64,000 nucleotides of DNA, from assembly GCF_003605735.1 (NCBI RefSeq), contig NZ_QXTJ01000041.1:1-64000 (forward strand), read 5' to 3'. The position numbers and the translations under genes were made by a program. The stretch is from Pseudomonas sp. LS-2 (GTDB taxonomy: Bacteria; Pseudomonadota; Gammaproteobacteria; Pseudomonadales; Pseudomonadaceae). Shown here piece by piece: positions 36,402-44,996 of the stretch (position 1 is the first letter of the stretch; each line of letters starts with the position of its first letter). The notes beneath the pieces are model-generated. The model searched no databases and was not told where the DNA came from. It saw only the letters and a list, made by a program, of their open reading frames with translations.

Positions 36402-37214
36402 GTGACCGGAACATTCATTGATCAAGCCCAATTCGATGCCCTCCAGGCCTGTATGTCATACATAGAGGGCCTGGAGGCAGCGGTTCGGGATTTCTGTAAC
36501 GCCATCGACCTCGGTAGCTGGAATTACGGGCAGACCCCGCCTCCTTGGGACGCAATACGTGTGGGCGAGACTCAAGCGAAGTCGTGGAGTTTGAAGAGCG
36601 GTTATGGGGTGTTTGCACACACCCATAAAGTTCTCACCGAGGCCGCCGTCTTTTACACGTATCTGATAACCATGCTACAAACGAATTCACGGGCAGAGCG
36701 AGCTTCTCCCGTCGTTGTCCTCGAAAAGCTGGCGTCCCCTCCAGGCCCCCAGCCCATGTACGCCACGGCTCCGATGTCCAATTGCTTGCAGCTGCTGCGA
36801 TACCATCAGCAATGGGTTGAAGTCATAGCGGCAGTTTTCACGACTGCTAATCCGGGTTATGCAGCCGTGCGCACCGGTATTTACGAGACGCTCCCAAGGG
36901 TGATGACATTCATGTCTACTCATCTGAACGCAGTCACTACTGGTAAGCCCCCGCCCGTGCGGCTAAACGCAGCCAGACAGCATGACCGGGACGTGCGTAA
37001 CCATTATTTGTCGGCAGCCGGGGCCGCCGCCAATTACCTGGTTCAATACTCACGCATCACAACGCTCTTGAATCAGGCGAATCAACGCGTCGCTCAATTA
37101 GAGAGCACGTCGACGCTGCACCGACTGCTTACGGACATTCGGTTCATTCAGGTCGAGATGAATCAGGCACTGGGCATGTGCAAAGAATTCATGGACCTGA
37201 GAGCAAATAACTAG
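36402..37214 (+). CDS. Unrecognised helical protein encoded directly after xaxAB
   Basis: This protein of about 270 aa matches no family that I recognise. It appears mainly helical and soluble, with no signal peptide or evident membrane span. Notable parts are a tryptophan-containing segment (DLGSWNYGQTPPPWDA), a proline-rich linker (EKLASPPGPQPMYATAPMS) and C-terminal heptad-like helices (ITTLLNQANQRVAQLES). A GTG start at 36402 is chosen because GGAG lies 6 bp upstream; GTG 36381 is also open. It is 108 bp downstream of xaxB and ends just before a terminator shared with speC, so it belongs to the toxin cassette. A third component, chaperone or protective protein are possibilities without direct evidence. 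Confidence 0.68.
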   Translation: MTGTFIDQAQFDALQACMSYIEGLEAAVRDFCNAIDLGSWNYGQTPPPWDAIRVGETQAKSWSLKSGYGVFAHTHKVLTEAAVFYTYLITMLQTNSRAERASPVVVLEKLASPPGPQPMYATAPMSNCLQLLRYHQQWVEVIAAVFTTANPGYAAVRTGIYETLPRVMTFMSTHLNAVTTGKPPPVRLNAARQHDRDVRNHYLSAAGAAANYLVQYSRITTLLNQANQRVAQLESTSTLHRLLTDIRFIQVEMNQALGMCKEFMDLRANN

Positions 37215-37228
37215 AGAAGCAATGGCAC

Positions 37229-37261
37229 AAAAAAACCCGCGATCACTCGCGGGTTTTATTT
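37229..37261. terminator. Bidirectional intrinsic terminator between the Xax cassette and speC
   Basis: AAAACCCGCG and CGCGGGTTTT pair around ATCACT, with an A-run on one side and TTTTATTT on the other. It can end transcription of the convergent genes from both directions. Confidence 0.88.
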
Positions 37262-37275
37262 AAATCAGCACTGAC

Positions 37276-38439
37276 TTACACGTAGAACGATTTCAGCGGC
37301 GGGAAGCCGTTGAATTCAACAGCACTGTAGCTGGTGGTGTAGGCGCCGGTGGACAGCCAGTACAGGCGATCGCCGATGGCCAGGTTCAACGGTAGGCCGT
37401 ATTTGTAGTTCTCGTACATGATATCGGCGCTGTCGCAGGTTGGGCCTGCGATGACGACTTCTTCAACCTCGCCTTTCTTCTCGGTCCAGATCGGGAACTT
37501 GATGGCTTCGTCCATGGTTTCGATCAGGCCGGAGAACTTGCCCACATCGGTATAGACCCAACGCTCGACGGCAGTACGCGACTTACGCGCAACCAGCACT
37601 ACTTCGCTGACCAGGATACCGGCGTTGGCGATCAACGAACGGCCCGGCTCCAGAATGATTTCCGGCAGATCGTCACCGAAGTCTTCTTTCAGGAAGCGGA
37701 TGATTTCTTCGGCGTAGGTTTCCAGGCTGTTGGTGCGGGTGATGTAGTTGGCCGGGAAGCCGCCACCCATGTTGATCAGCTTGAGTCCGATGCCGTCTTC
37801 TTCTTTGAGGCGTTCGAAGATCACCTTCACCTTGGCGATTGCGGCGTCCCAGACACTGATGTCGCGCTGCTGCGAACCCACGTGGAAGGAAATGCCGTAA
37901 GGCACCAGGCCCAGGTCACGGGCCAGGATCAGCAGATCCATCGCCATGTCGGTCTGGCAGCCGAATTTGCGCGACAACGGCCAGTCAGCGGTGGTCGAGC
38001 CTTCGGTGAGAATCCGCACGTAGACTTTCGAGCCAGGGGCGGCTTTGGCGATGTTACGCAGGTCGGCTTCGGAGTCGGTCGCGTACAGACGCACGCCCTT
38101 GTCGTAGAAGTAGCGAATGTCTTTGGATTTCTTGATGGTGTTGCCATAGCTGATGCGATCCGGGCCAACGCCACGGTCCATCACTTTGTCCAGCTCGTAG
38201 ATCGAAGCGATGTCGAAGCTCGAACCTTTCTCTTTGAGCAGGTCGATGATTTCAACGGCCGGGTTGGCCTTGACTGCGTAGTAAACCTTGGCGAATTCGA
38301 AACCGGCGCGCAGGTCGTCGTACGCCTTGCTGATCATCGCGGTGTCGATGAGCACGAACGGGGTTTCTTGCTTGTCGGCAAACGCCTTCATTTTTTCGAA
38401 GGTGCTCTTCTCGAAATAGTCTTCGACCTGAATCGACAT
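37276..38439 (-). CDS. speC: Ornithine decarboxylase, alanine-racemase fold
   Basis: This 387-aa PLP enzyme of fold type III converts ornithine to putrescine at the start of polyamine synthesis. The PLP lysine is in YYAVKANP (K57), the glycine-rich phosphate loop in NMGGGFPANY, and the catalytic cysteine in GPTCDSADIMYE (about residue 328). ATG 38439 follows AGGAG; although the frame stays open to 38781, the extra 114 codons are leader sequence. A terminator-like hairpin about 105 bp upstream suggests attenuation. Lysine as an alternative substrate cannot be excluded. Confidence 0.92.
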   Translation of the reverse strand: MSIQVEDYFEKSTFEKMKAFADKQETPFVLIDTAMISKAYDDLRAGFEFAKVYYAVKANPAVEIIDLLKEKGSSFDIASIYELDKVMDRGVGPDRISYGNTIKKSKDIRYFYDKGVRLYATDSEADLRNIAKAAPGSKVYVRILTEGSTTADWPLSRKFGCQTDMAMDLLILARDLGLVPYGISFHVGSQQRDISVWDAAIAKVKVIFERLKEEDGIGLKLINMGGGFPANYITRTNSLETYAEEIIRFLKEDFGDDLPEIILEPGRSLIANAGILVSEVVLVARKSRTAVERWVYTDVGKFSGLIETMDEAIKFPIWTEKKGEVEEVVIAGPTCDSADIMYENYKYGLPLNLAIGDRLYWLSTGAYTTSYSAVEFNGFPPLKSFYV

Positions 38440-38544
38440 GCGGGGGACTCCTGTTGGCAAACGGTAAAAAACAATGGGTGCAAATGAACGTCCTCCGTAT
38501 CCCCACTTTGGTTCGCCTACTTCCCAAGGCATGTCGCCGAAAGC

Positions 38545-38577
38545 AAAAAGGCCATGAGAACGCTGGTTCTCTTGGCC
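38545..38577 (-). terminator. Terminator/attenuator hairpin in the speC leader
   Basis: On the minus strand GGCCAAGAGAAC pairs with GTTCTCATGGCC (11 of 12 positions) around the loop CAGC and runs into TTTTTG. It lies about 105 bp before the speC start and in the same direction. No minus-strand gene ends between it and the start of the PAAR module, so its natural role would be to end transcription within the speC leader. Confidence 0.7.
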
Positions 38578-38785
38578 TTGCTGTCTCGTCGTCAGTACTT
38601 GAGCCGGATGGATCGTTTCCAGCATGGACGTTCGGCGCGAACTGTAGGACCTGAGGGGTTCAAGATCAACAAAAAATGTCGCTTTTCTGCCCGTTTTTGC
38701 CAGACGGGCATCAGCTCTGTTCAATCTCCCTGTAGTAACCGACCGATGTGACAGGACGATGTTCCCCTTGATCCCTGCCATTGAT

Positions 38786-38861
38786 CCCCTGTAGCAGTCC
38801 GGCTTGCCGACGGCAGTGATTTGAAAGACGCCACCGCCGGCAAGCCGGACTGCTGCAGGGG
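38786..38861. repeat. REP element, CTGTAGCAG class
   Basis: CCCCTGTAGCAGTCCGGCTT pairs with AAGCCGGACTGCTGCAGGGG; the inner part has GACGGCAG opposite CACCGCCG. It separates the speC leader from the PAAR-amidase module. Confidence 0.85.
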
Positions 38862-39100
38862 ACCGGAATCAGACGCTGAAATAGGTGTCAGCAACGCCTG
38901 TCGCTGCTCCCCTAACACCAAACGATGCGGGCTTTCCCCACGTACCATTGGCGAGTTCTAGTGATGGAGATATCTGTCAGTTACCGGAGACCGCCACGCC
39001 GGAATCGGCCTACATGACGGATGGCCTACCCCCTATCGTCAGGCAGCATTTTCATTCCGTACGGTGATGCGCTCACTGGGCGAATAATGAGGGCTTAGCC

Positions 39101-40582
39101 GTGGGTTATTTCAAAATTGGCGGGCGTGAGCAGGGATTGGATGGGGACAAAACCACGACCAACGCGATCTGCTTTTCCAGCCTACTGCAGGGATGCCGAC
39201 CATTCGCGCCGAGGTGCAAGTCACCGAGCCGACCGGTCCCGACACACTGGTCTTCGTTACTTTGAACGAGAGCAAGGTTTGCTGCCGCCTGGCGCCGGAT
39301 GTCGCGCCTGCGGTGGGCGAAACCCTGACCCTGCGCAGGCGCACCTCGAAGATGGACGGGGCGCATTGCGGCTAGGGGACAAAACCAGCCCGTGCGGGCT
39401 ATGCGGGCAGATCGGGGAATTGTCGAGGGTGAAAAGAGTTTCAAGTGGGATGGCATTCCCACAGCGCTGCACAACGCGATGGTGATGTGCGGATGTCCGC
39501 CGGGGACCAATCGATTGATCGCCCCATCCAGAACAAACTCGGGTTCGAATCGGGATGAAGCGTCTACGCCGCCGAAAGCGAACACCGGATCCTCGAACGT
39601 GGTGCCCTACCCTTTAGCGAAGGGGATACAGCCCGTGGGAAAAACCTGGGCGCGCAGCTTCTTCGTGACCCATAGCGAAACCGGCCAACCGCTGGCAAAC
39701 CGGAAATACATCGCGACGGTAGACGGTCAGCAACGCAATGGCGCAACCGATAGCAACGGGATTGCATACATAGAAGGAGCGTCACCTAACTCCAGCGTTT
39801 CCATTCACATCCCCTTCTACTCCCCCGCACGCGAATTGATCGAGCTTGCGGGAATGACAACTCGCGAGGTCGTCACCACTACCCGGGTCGAGCAAGTGCT
39901 GCACGGCGAAACACCCAGGCCTATCGCGATCACCGTGAATGATCGAGCGGCGACGCGGGAGGCGATCATTCAGAAAGTGCGGGAATTGGGGCATGGGTTT
40001 GTGGAGCGTTCGGGATGGCATGCGAAACCGCCTGGAAAGCCACTGGAGCGGGATTGGGATTGGGATTACAGCATGATCGCTTTGCATCACGCGGGTAGGA
40101 GCTATTCGTGCAATGCCGGAGGTGAACAGATGCAGGATATTCAATCGTTCCAACAGAACAAGGAGTTCGACGATATCGGTTACCACTTCGGCATTGATTG
40201 CTCAGGGATAATCTATGAAGGCAGGGATATTCGTTCTAAAGGAGGACACCTTCTCGCCTATAACTCAAACGTGCTCGGCATTGTCCTTTTGAACAACCTG
40301 ACTACACCAGAGGAAGGCAAAGATTTTGTAACGCTGGCTCGGACTATACTGGATTATTTGGGACTCAGCACCACGAACCCGCTACCAAGCCTCCAAGTTA
40401 ATGCGACCATCAACCTCATTACTGCTCTAAAAGACATTTATAACATAGAGCACTTTGGTGGACATCGCGAATTCCCCCATCAAGATGAAGGCGAGGCAAA
40501 AATTTGCCCTGGAAACGTAGGAATGAATCTTGTGAAAAAAATTCGTGCAAAAACGCGCCTCCGGAAGCCAATGAAATCATGA
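39101..40582 (+). pseudogene. Type VI PAAR-amidase effector gene, N-terminal part disrupted
   Basis: The reading frame from GTG 39101 encodes a PAAR start (MGYFKIGG, LDGDKTTT) to 39190. It resumes in phase at 39339 (AHLEDGRGALRLGDKTSPCG) once 148 bp between two CAGG copies are removed. A further one-base loss near 39415 shifts the frame into IVEGEKSFKWDGIP...CGCPPGTNRLIAP. From there the frame is open to 40582 (396 codons from GTG 39392). It comprises a linker, an Ig-like domain (ETGQPLANRKYIATVDGQQR) and a PGRP/amidase_2 domain (from about codon 205). The zinc ligands H232 or H233, H358 and C372 are present, with DIGYHF and AKICPG. The toxin domain thus looks intact, the delivery domain broken. 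Expression from 39392 lacks a good ribosome site. Confidence 0.75.
39191..39338 (+). pseudogene. Inserted fragment of a MalK/GtsD-type sugar ABC ATPase gene (TOBE domain)
   Basis: In its own frame from ATG 39193 this 148-bp piece reads PTIRAEVQVTEPTGPDTLVF then KVCCRLAPDVAPAVGETLTL. This is the C-terminal TOBE region of Pseudomonas sugar-transport ATPases such as GtsD (recognised from memory). It has no start of its own gene and no ATPase domain. CAGG occurs at 39188-39191 and 39336-39339, consistent with insertion by microhomology. It introduces stop TGA 39263 in the PAAR frame. Confidence 0.7.
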
Positions 40583-40866
40583 AAAAATCACTTCTCCTAT
40601 TACTCCCGTTCTTGGCAGCGTCGTTGACACTTGGCTACTACAGAGAAACGGGAGAGGCACAAATGTACACTTATGTATTTGTTAAAAAAAGCCCAACATT
40701 TCAGATGAAATTTGAAAACATATTCGCCAATCTACGCGACGACAAGAAACTCTCTAAACTCGACATTCAAGAGCGCCAGAAAGTTATAGACTATTGCAAA
40801 TATCGGCTTGGCATTGATACCACACTGGAAACACAAGACGATCTTGAACGATGCAAGGCACCCTGA
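40579..40866 (+). CDS. Small exported protein, putative immunity to the PAAR-amidase
   Basis: This 95-aa protein has an N-terminal signal sequence (MKKSLLLLLPFLAASLTLGY) and a short mature region with two cysteines (VIDYCKYRLG, LERCKAP) that could form a disulfide. It overlaps the effector stop codon by ATGA, as is usual for toxin-immunity pairs, and its export fits protection against a peptidoglycan amidase in the periplasm. The gene is AT-rich compared with its neighbours, suggesting horizontal origin. No family was recognised; the immunity role is inferred from position, size and export. Confidence 0.65.
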   Translation: MKKSLLLLLPFLAASLTLGYYRETGEAQMYTYVFVKKSPTFQMKFENIFANLRDDKKLSKLDIQERQKVIDYCKYRLGIDTTLETQDDLERCKAP

Positions 40867-41124
40867 CCATATAAACAGATGCAACCTATCACCGAGCCGA
40901 GCTTTAGTCATCGTCGTCCTCATTGGGTCAGGTACGACATTTAGTTATGTAGGCTATTACTAGACCTACGAGGAGCCGAGAACTCAGCGGCTGATTGACG
41001 GGTCACGTTACTCCGTTCACAGAGAAAATTCGCTCCCATAGATGGACTGCGTTCCACCTGTGGGGGCGAATCCATTCGCGATCGCGTCAGTTCAGGCGCT
41101 ATCAAAGCGCCTGACTCAGCTACT

Positions 41125-42309
41125 TCAAATCGACGCCGCTTGCTCCGCCGCATCCGCCGGCGAAACGATGCTGGTCTTCTTGCCTCGGGATTGCCCCGAG
41201 CTCAGGTAGGCCGCAATCGACTCTTGCGTCACTTCACCCAGGAACACGTTTTCGGCGTCCAGCACCGGCAGCCATGCGCGGTTGAACTCGTACATGCGCG
41301 ACAGCAGGATACGCAGGTGTTCGTCGTAGGCCGCCGTAGCGTTGAACGGGCGCAGGTATTGCTCGCAGGTGCCGGTCTGGCGGTGCAGGTCGCGACGGCG
41401 AACATAGCCCATGGCTTTGTTGTCGCCATCGGTGACGACGACGTAGCGGCGGTCCTGTTCGTCCATGATGTCCAGCGCGTCCGCAACCGGGGTTTCCGGG
41501 CTGACGGAGGGTGCGTTGTCGGCAGCGTCTTCGGCCTTCACCAGCAACAGGCGTTTGAGGGTGCTGTCCTGACCGACGAAGTTGCTGACGAAGTCGTCCG
41601 CCGGATGCGCCAGCAGCGTGTCCGGATGGTCGATCTGCAGCAGCTTGCCTGCGCGGAAGATGGCGATCTTGTCGCCCAGCTTGATGGCTTCGTCGATGTC
41701 GTGGCTGACCATGATCACGGTCTTGTTCAGCGCCCGCTGCATCTCGAAGAACTCGTTCTGGATCATCTCCCGGTTAATCGGGTCGACCGCGCCGAACGGT
41801 TCATCCATCAGCAGCAACGGCGCGTCGGCCGCCAGCGCACGGATCACGCCGATACGCTGTTGCTGACCACCGGACAATTCACGCGGGTAACGATGCAGAT
41901 ACTGCTTGGGTTCCAGCTTGATCATGCTCATCAGTTCGCGCGCGCGGTCGTGGCATTTTTGTTTATCCCAGCCCAGGAGCTTGGGAACGACCACGATGTT
42001 TTCCTCGATGGTCATGTTGGGGAACAGACCAATCTGCTGGATCACATAGCCGATGTTGCGACGCAGGGTCACCTCATCGAGTTGCGTGGTGTCTTCACCG
42101 TTGATCAATACCTTGCCGGAGGTCGGCATGATCAGGCGGTTGATCATTTTCAGCGTCGTGCTCTTGCCGCAGCCCGATGGGCCGAGGAAGACACAGATTT
42201 CGCCTTCGTTGACGGTCAGGCTCACTGAATCGACAGCCTTCACTTCCTTGCCGTTGCTCTGGAAGGTTTTGGAGAGATTTTGAAGTTCGATCATGGTTTT
42301 GACAGTCAT
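41125..42309 (-). CDS. opuCA: Osmoprotectant (betaine/choline/carnitine) ABC transporter ATPase with CBS domains
   Basis: This 394-aa ATPase has Walker A GPSGCGKST, signature LSGGQQQRIGVIRALA, Walker B LLLMDEPFGAVD and two C-terminal CBS modules (about 260-375: ETPVADALDIMDEQDRRYVV, LPVLDAENVFLGEVTQES), which sense ionic strength or nucleotides in OpuA/OpuC homologues. The start at 42309 overlaps the preceding permease stop (ATGA). It is the last gene of a four-gene operon. Export versus import is not in doubt because a binding protein is present. The Opu letter is by analogy. Confidence 0.87.
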   Translation of the reverse strand: MTVKTMIELQNLSKTFQSNGKEVKAVDSVSLTVNEGEICVFLGPSGCGKSTTLKMINRLIMPTSGKVLINGEDTTQLDEVTLRRNIGYVIQQIGLFPNMTIEENIVVVPKLLGWDKQKCHDRARELMSMIKLEPKQYLHRYPRELSGGQQQRIGVIRALAADAPLLLMDEPFGAVDPINREMIQNEFFEMQRALNKTVIMVSHDIDEAIKLGDKIAIFRAGKLLQIDHPDTLLAHPADDFVSNFVGQDSTLKRLLLVKAEDAADNAPSVSPETPVADALDIMDEQDRRYVVVTDGDNKAMGYVRRRDLHRQTGTCEQYLRPFNATAAYDEHLRILLSRMYEFNRAWLPVLDAENVFLGEVTQESIAAYLSSGQSRGKKTSIVSPADAAEQAASI

Positions 42310-42959
42310 TTGAGCAATCCTTTTGGAGTCAGCGAGCGTTGCAGCCATTGCAGAAGCAGGTCGGCAAAGATGGCCAGAATGCTGACCAGAACGGCGCCGA
42401 CGATAAGCATCGACATGTCGCTGCGGCTGATGGAAGCGAGGATGAGTACGCCCAGACCACCGGCGCCGATGGTGGCGGCGATGGTCATGACGCCAATGTT
42501 CATGACCACGGCGGTGCGCACACCGGCGAGGATCACCGGTACAGCGATCGGCAGTTCGACCATGCGCAGACGCTGACCGAAGGTCATGCCAATGCCCTTG
42601 GCCGCTTCGCGAATACCGGGTTCGACGCCGGTCAATGCCAGGTAGGTGTTACGCATGATCGGCAGCAGTGAGTACAAAAACACCGCAGTGATCGCTGGCA
42701 TCGGGCCCAGACCCTGACCGAACTTGGAATAGAACGGCAGCAGCAGGCCGAACAAGGCAATCGACGGAACGGTCAGCAGCACCGTGGCGCTGGCCTGCAA
42801 AGGGCCGGCGAGGGTCGGGAAGCGGGTCATGAGCACGCCCAACGGCACGCCCACCAGAATCGCCAGCGACACGGCGATGCCGACCAGCGTGATGTGTTGC
42901 AGGGTCAGGTGCATGACCTGATTCCAGTCCAGATGGGAGAACGCGCTGAGGAAGCTCAT
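42306..42959 (-). CDS. opuCB: Osmoprotectant ABC transporter permease
   Basis: This 217-aa permease has about five to six helices and the conserved coupling loop EPGIREAAKGIGMTFGQRLR. It overlaps the genes on both sides by four bases, so translation of permease, ATPase and binding protein is coupled. It forms a heterodimeric channel with the second permease at 43951. Confidence 0.87.
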   Translation of the reverse strand: MSFLSAFSHLDWNQVMHLTLQHITLVGIAVSLAILVGVPLGVLMTRFPTLAGPLQASATVLLTVPSIALFGLLLPFYSKFGQGLGPMPAITAVFLYSLLPIMRNTYLALTGVEPGIREAAKGIGMTFGQRLRMVELPIAVPVILAGVRTAVVMNIGVMTIAATIGAGGLGVLILASISRSDMSMLIVGAVLVSILAIFADLLLQWLQRSLTPKGLLK

Positions 42960-43924
42960 AGTTTCTCCTCTTGTTTTTCCACCGGCGTCTGCTTGATCGG
43001 AACGCTTTCGGCGGAAGGATTGATCGGATGTGTGCGCAGGAAATCGGCGGCCACGACAGAAGGACTTTCGTGATCTACATCGATGCGCGCGTTCAGATCG
43101 ATCATCGTCTGGTTATCCAGCAGCGCAGCCAGCGGCTTGAGTTGCTCGGCCAACTGCGGGTGCTTGTCCAGGTACTCTTTGCGGATCACAGGGGCCGCGG
43201 TGTAATCCGGGAAGTAGTGCTTGTCGTCGTCCAGCACCTTGAGTTTGAACGCGTTCAAGCGGCCATCGGTGGTGTAGACGAGCCCGGCGAATACCTGACC
43301 GTTGCGCAGTGCGGTGTAAACCAGACCTGCGTCCATCTGACGAGTGTTTTCACGGCTCAGGTTCATGTCGTAGTGCTTGACCATGCCCACCAAGCCGTCG
43401 GAACGGTTGGCGAACTCGGTGTCGAGCGCGACGATATGACCCTCCTTGGCCTCATCCTTTAGCAAGGTTGTCAGTTGGGAAATGTTGTTGATCTGCGGAT
43501 ATGCCTTGGCGACCTTGTCCGGCAGCGCCAACGCATAGGTGTTGTTGAACTTCGACGGCGAGAGCCAGACCAGGCCCTTTTTCGCGTCAAGCTCTTTCAC
43601 CCGCTGATAGGTCTGTTCACTGTCGAGCTTTTCGTCGACATGGTTGTAAGCCACCAGCGAAACGCCGGTGTATTCCCAGAGCATGTCGAGCTGGCCGCTT
43701 TCCTGGGCACTGCGCGCCAGGTTGCTGCCCAGGCCGCCCGTGATCTGAACCTGATAGCCCTTGTCACGCAGGTATTGCGCGGTCAACTCGGCGAGGATGG
43801 TCTGCTCGGTGAAGACCCGTGCGCCGATGCGTAATAACGGTCGTTCTGCCGGAGCGTCGGCTGCCTGAGCGAATCCGGACAGCAGCAGGCCGGCGCCCAG
43901 TATCAATGTGCATAACTTCTTCAT
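42956..43924 (-). CDS. opuCC: Osmoprotectant ABC transporter substrate-binding protein
   Basis: This 322-aa OpuAC-type binding protein has the signal peptide MKKLCTLILGAGLLLSGFAQ, cleaved near AQAAD. The body shows RIGARVFTEQTILAEL and LDMLWEYTGVSLVAYN, typical of quaternary-ammonium binders with aromatic cage residues. The start at 43924 has AAGGAA upstream; the longer frame into the upstream permease is rejected. Choline, betaine or carnitine are the likely ligands and cannot be separated here. Confidence 0.87.
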   Translation of the reverse strand: MKKLCTLILGAGLLLSGFAQAADAPAERPLLRIGARVFTEQTILAELTAQYLRDKGYQVQITGGLGSNLARSAQESGQLDMLWEYTGVSLVAYNHVDEKLDSEQTYQRVKELDAKKGLVWLSPSKFNNTYALALPDKVAKAYPQINNISQLTTLLKDEAKEGHIVALDTEFANRSDGLVGMVKHYDMNLSRENTRQMDAGLVYTALRNGQVFAGLVYTTDGRLNAFKLKVLDDDKHYFPDYTAAPVIRKEYLDKHPQLAEQLKPLAALLDNQTMIDLNARIDVDHESPSVVAADFLRTHPINPSAESVPIKQTPVEKQEEKL

Positions 43925-43950
43925 AACAATTCCTTCTTCAGCGCGGCGGC

Positions 43951-44664
43951 TCAACGAGCGAGGCCACGTTCCAGCCACAGACGGCTTGCCAGGGTCACGG
44001 CGCCATCGAGGAACAGGGCCAGCAATGCGGTACACGCGGCGCCCAGTACCAGTTGCGGCTGATTGTTCAGGGCGATGCCGGGGAAGATCAGACTGCCGAG
44101 GCTGTTGGCGCCGATCAGGAAGGCCAGCGGCGCGGTCCCGACGTTGATCGCCAGCGCGACCCGTACACCGCCGATGATGATCGGCACGGCATTGGGCAGC
44201 TCGACGCGCCACAACACCTGACGCGGTGTCATGCCAATGCCGGTGGCGGCTTCTTTGAGAGAACCCTGAACGTTTTTCAGGCCTTCGTAGGTGTTGCGCA
44301 CGATGGGCAACAGCGAGGCGAGGAACAGCGCGAAGATCGCAGGTCCACTGCCGATACCCAGGACACCCAGGGCAATGGCCAGTACTGCGAGAGGAGGAAC
44401 GGTGTTACCGATGTTGAAAATCTGCATGAAGCGTTCGGCGCGGCCAACCATATTCGGTCGGCTCAAGACAATGCCGGTCGGGATTCCGACCACCAGTGCC
44501 GCCAGCATCGATGCCAGGACAAGCATCACATGCGCTTGCAGATAAAACAGCAGATCATCCTGATACTGCCTGATGGTACTGATGCCGATCCATTGGACCA
44601 GCAGGGCCAGAAGTGCGATGACAATCACACCTCCCATTAGCCCCTTGCCATAGCGATTAGCCAC
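43951..44664 (-). CDS. opuCD: Osmoprotectant ABC transporter permease
   Basis: This 237-aa permease has the family segments YLQAHVMLVLASMLAALVVG and the EAA loop GSLKEAATGIGMTPRQVLWR. The GTG start at 44664 follows AGGAG at 7 bp; the frame upstream to 44880 has no ribosome site and crosses the promoter region. It is the first gene of the operon, so transcription order is permease, binding protein, permease, ATPase. Confidence 0.85.
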   Translation of the reverse strand: MANRYGKGLMGGVIVIALLALLVQWIGISTIRQYQDDLLFYLQAHVMLVLASMLAALVVGIPTGIVLSRPNMVGRAERFMQIFNIGNTVPPLAVLAIALGVLGIGSGPAIFALFLASLLPIVRNTYEGLKNVQGSLKEAATGIGMTPRQVLWRVELPNAVPIIIGGVRVALAINVGTAPLAFLIGANSLGSLIFPGIALNNQPQLVLGAACTALLALFLDGAVTLASRLWLERGLAR

Positions 44665-44996
44665 GGGCGGACTCCTTATTTCAGTCGGCGAACGCCTCGC
44701 AGGGGATTGGCTTTTCAGCCAGTTTGCGAACGTTCGCGAAGAGCAGCGGGTGGGTCGCCGGAAAGGGTGCAACCTCGGCGAAAACACAAGCCATGAGCGC
44801 AGCTTCGTCAAGCTAACTTGCTGATTTTGCAAACCTTGGCCGTTTGCGTTGCCAGGGAATGGACGTCTCCACAACCGCAAAGGTTCCCACGTAGGATGCT
44901 ATTTGGCCACCCTTGATCGACTGAACGGTTCGGTTATTGACTTGGTTTGGGCTATAATCGCCGCCCTTTTTTGAATCACCTCTCGGGCGATTTCCC
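44665..44996. other. 332-bp divergent promoter region between opuC and prfC
   Basis: No gene was recognised. A -10 hexamer TATAAT at 44953-44958 lies 39 bp before the prfC start; no good -35 hexamer was found at 16-18 bp, so promoter strength is uncertain. The opuC promoter must lie in the left half. Confidence 0.5.
44953..44958 (+). promoter_or_regulatory. Probable -10 element of prfC
   Basis: A perfect TATAAT lies in the prfC upstream region, 39 bp before the ATG and followed by CGCCGCCC. The corresponding -35 region (TTCGGT about 18 bp upstream) is poor. Confidence 0.5.

Larger units (their letters stand above)
38440..39100 (-). other. 660-bp region upstream of speC
   Basis: It contains the speC leader with the hairpin at 38545-38577, a REP element at 38786-38861 and about 230 bp up to the PAAR remnant in which nothing was recognised. 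On the minus strand a stop-free frame in phase with speC spans 38440-38781 and includes ATG 38625; a leader peptide is possible but not supported by a clear ribosome site. Confidence 0.5.

Noticed and set aside
38440..38781. 114-residue N-terminal extension of SpeC
   Set aside because: The enzyme family starts at MSIQVEDYF, ATG 38439 has a strong ribosome site, and the extension contains a terminator hairpin.
44665..44880. 72-residue N-terminal extension of the OpuC permease at 43951
   Set aside because: No ribosome site, no membrane character, and it occupies the promoter region; the GTG start at 44664 has AGGAG.
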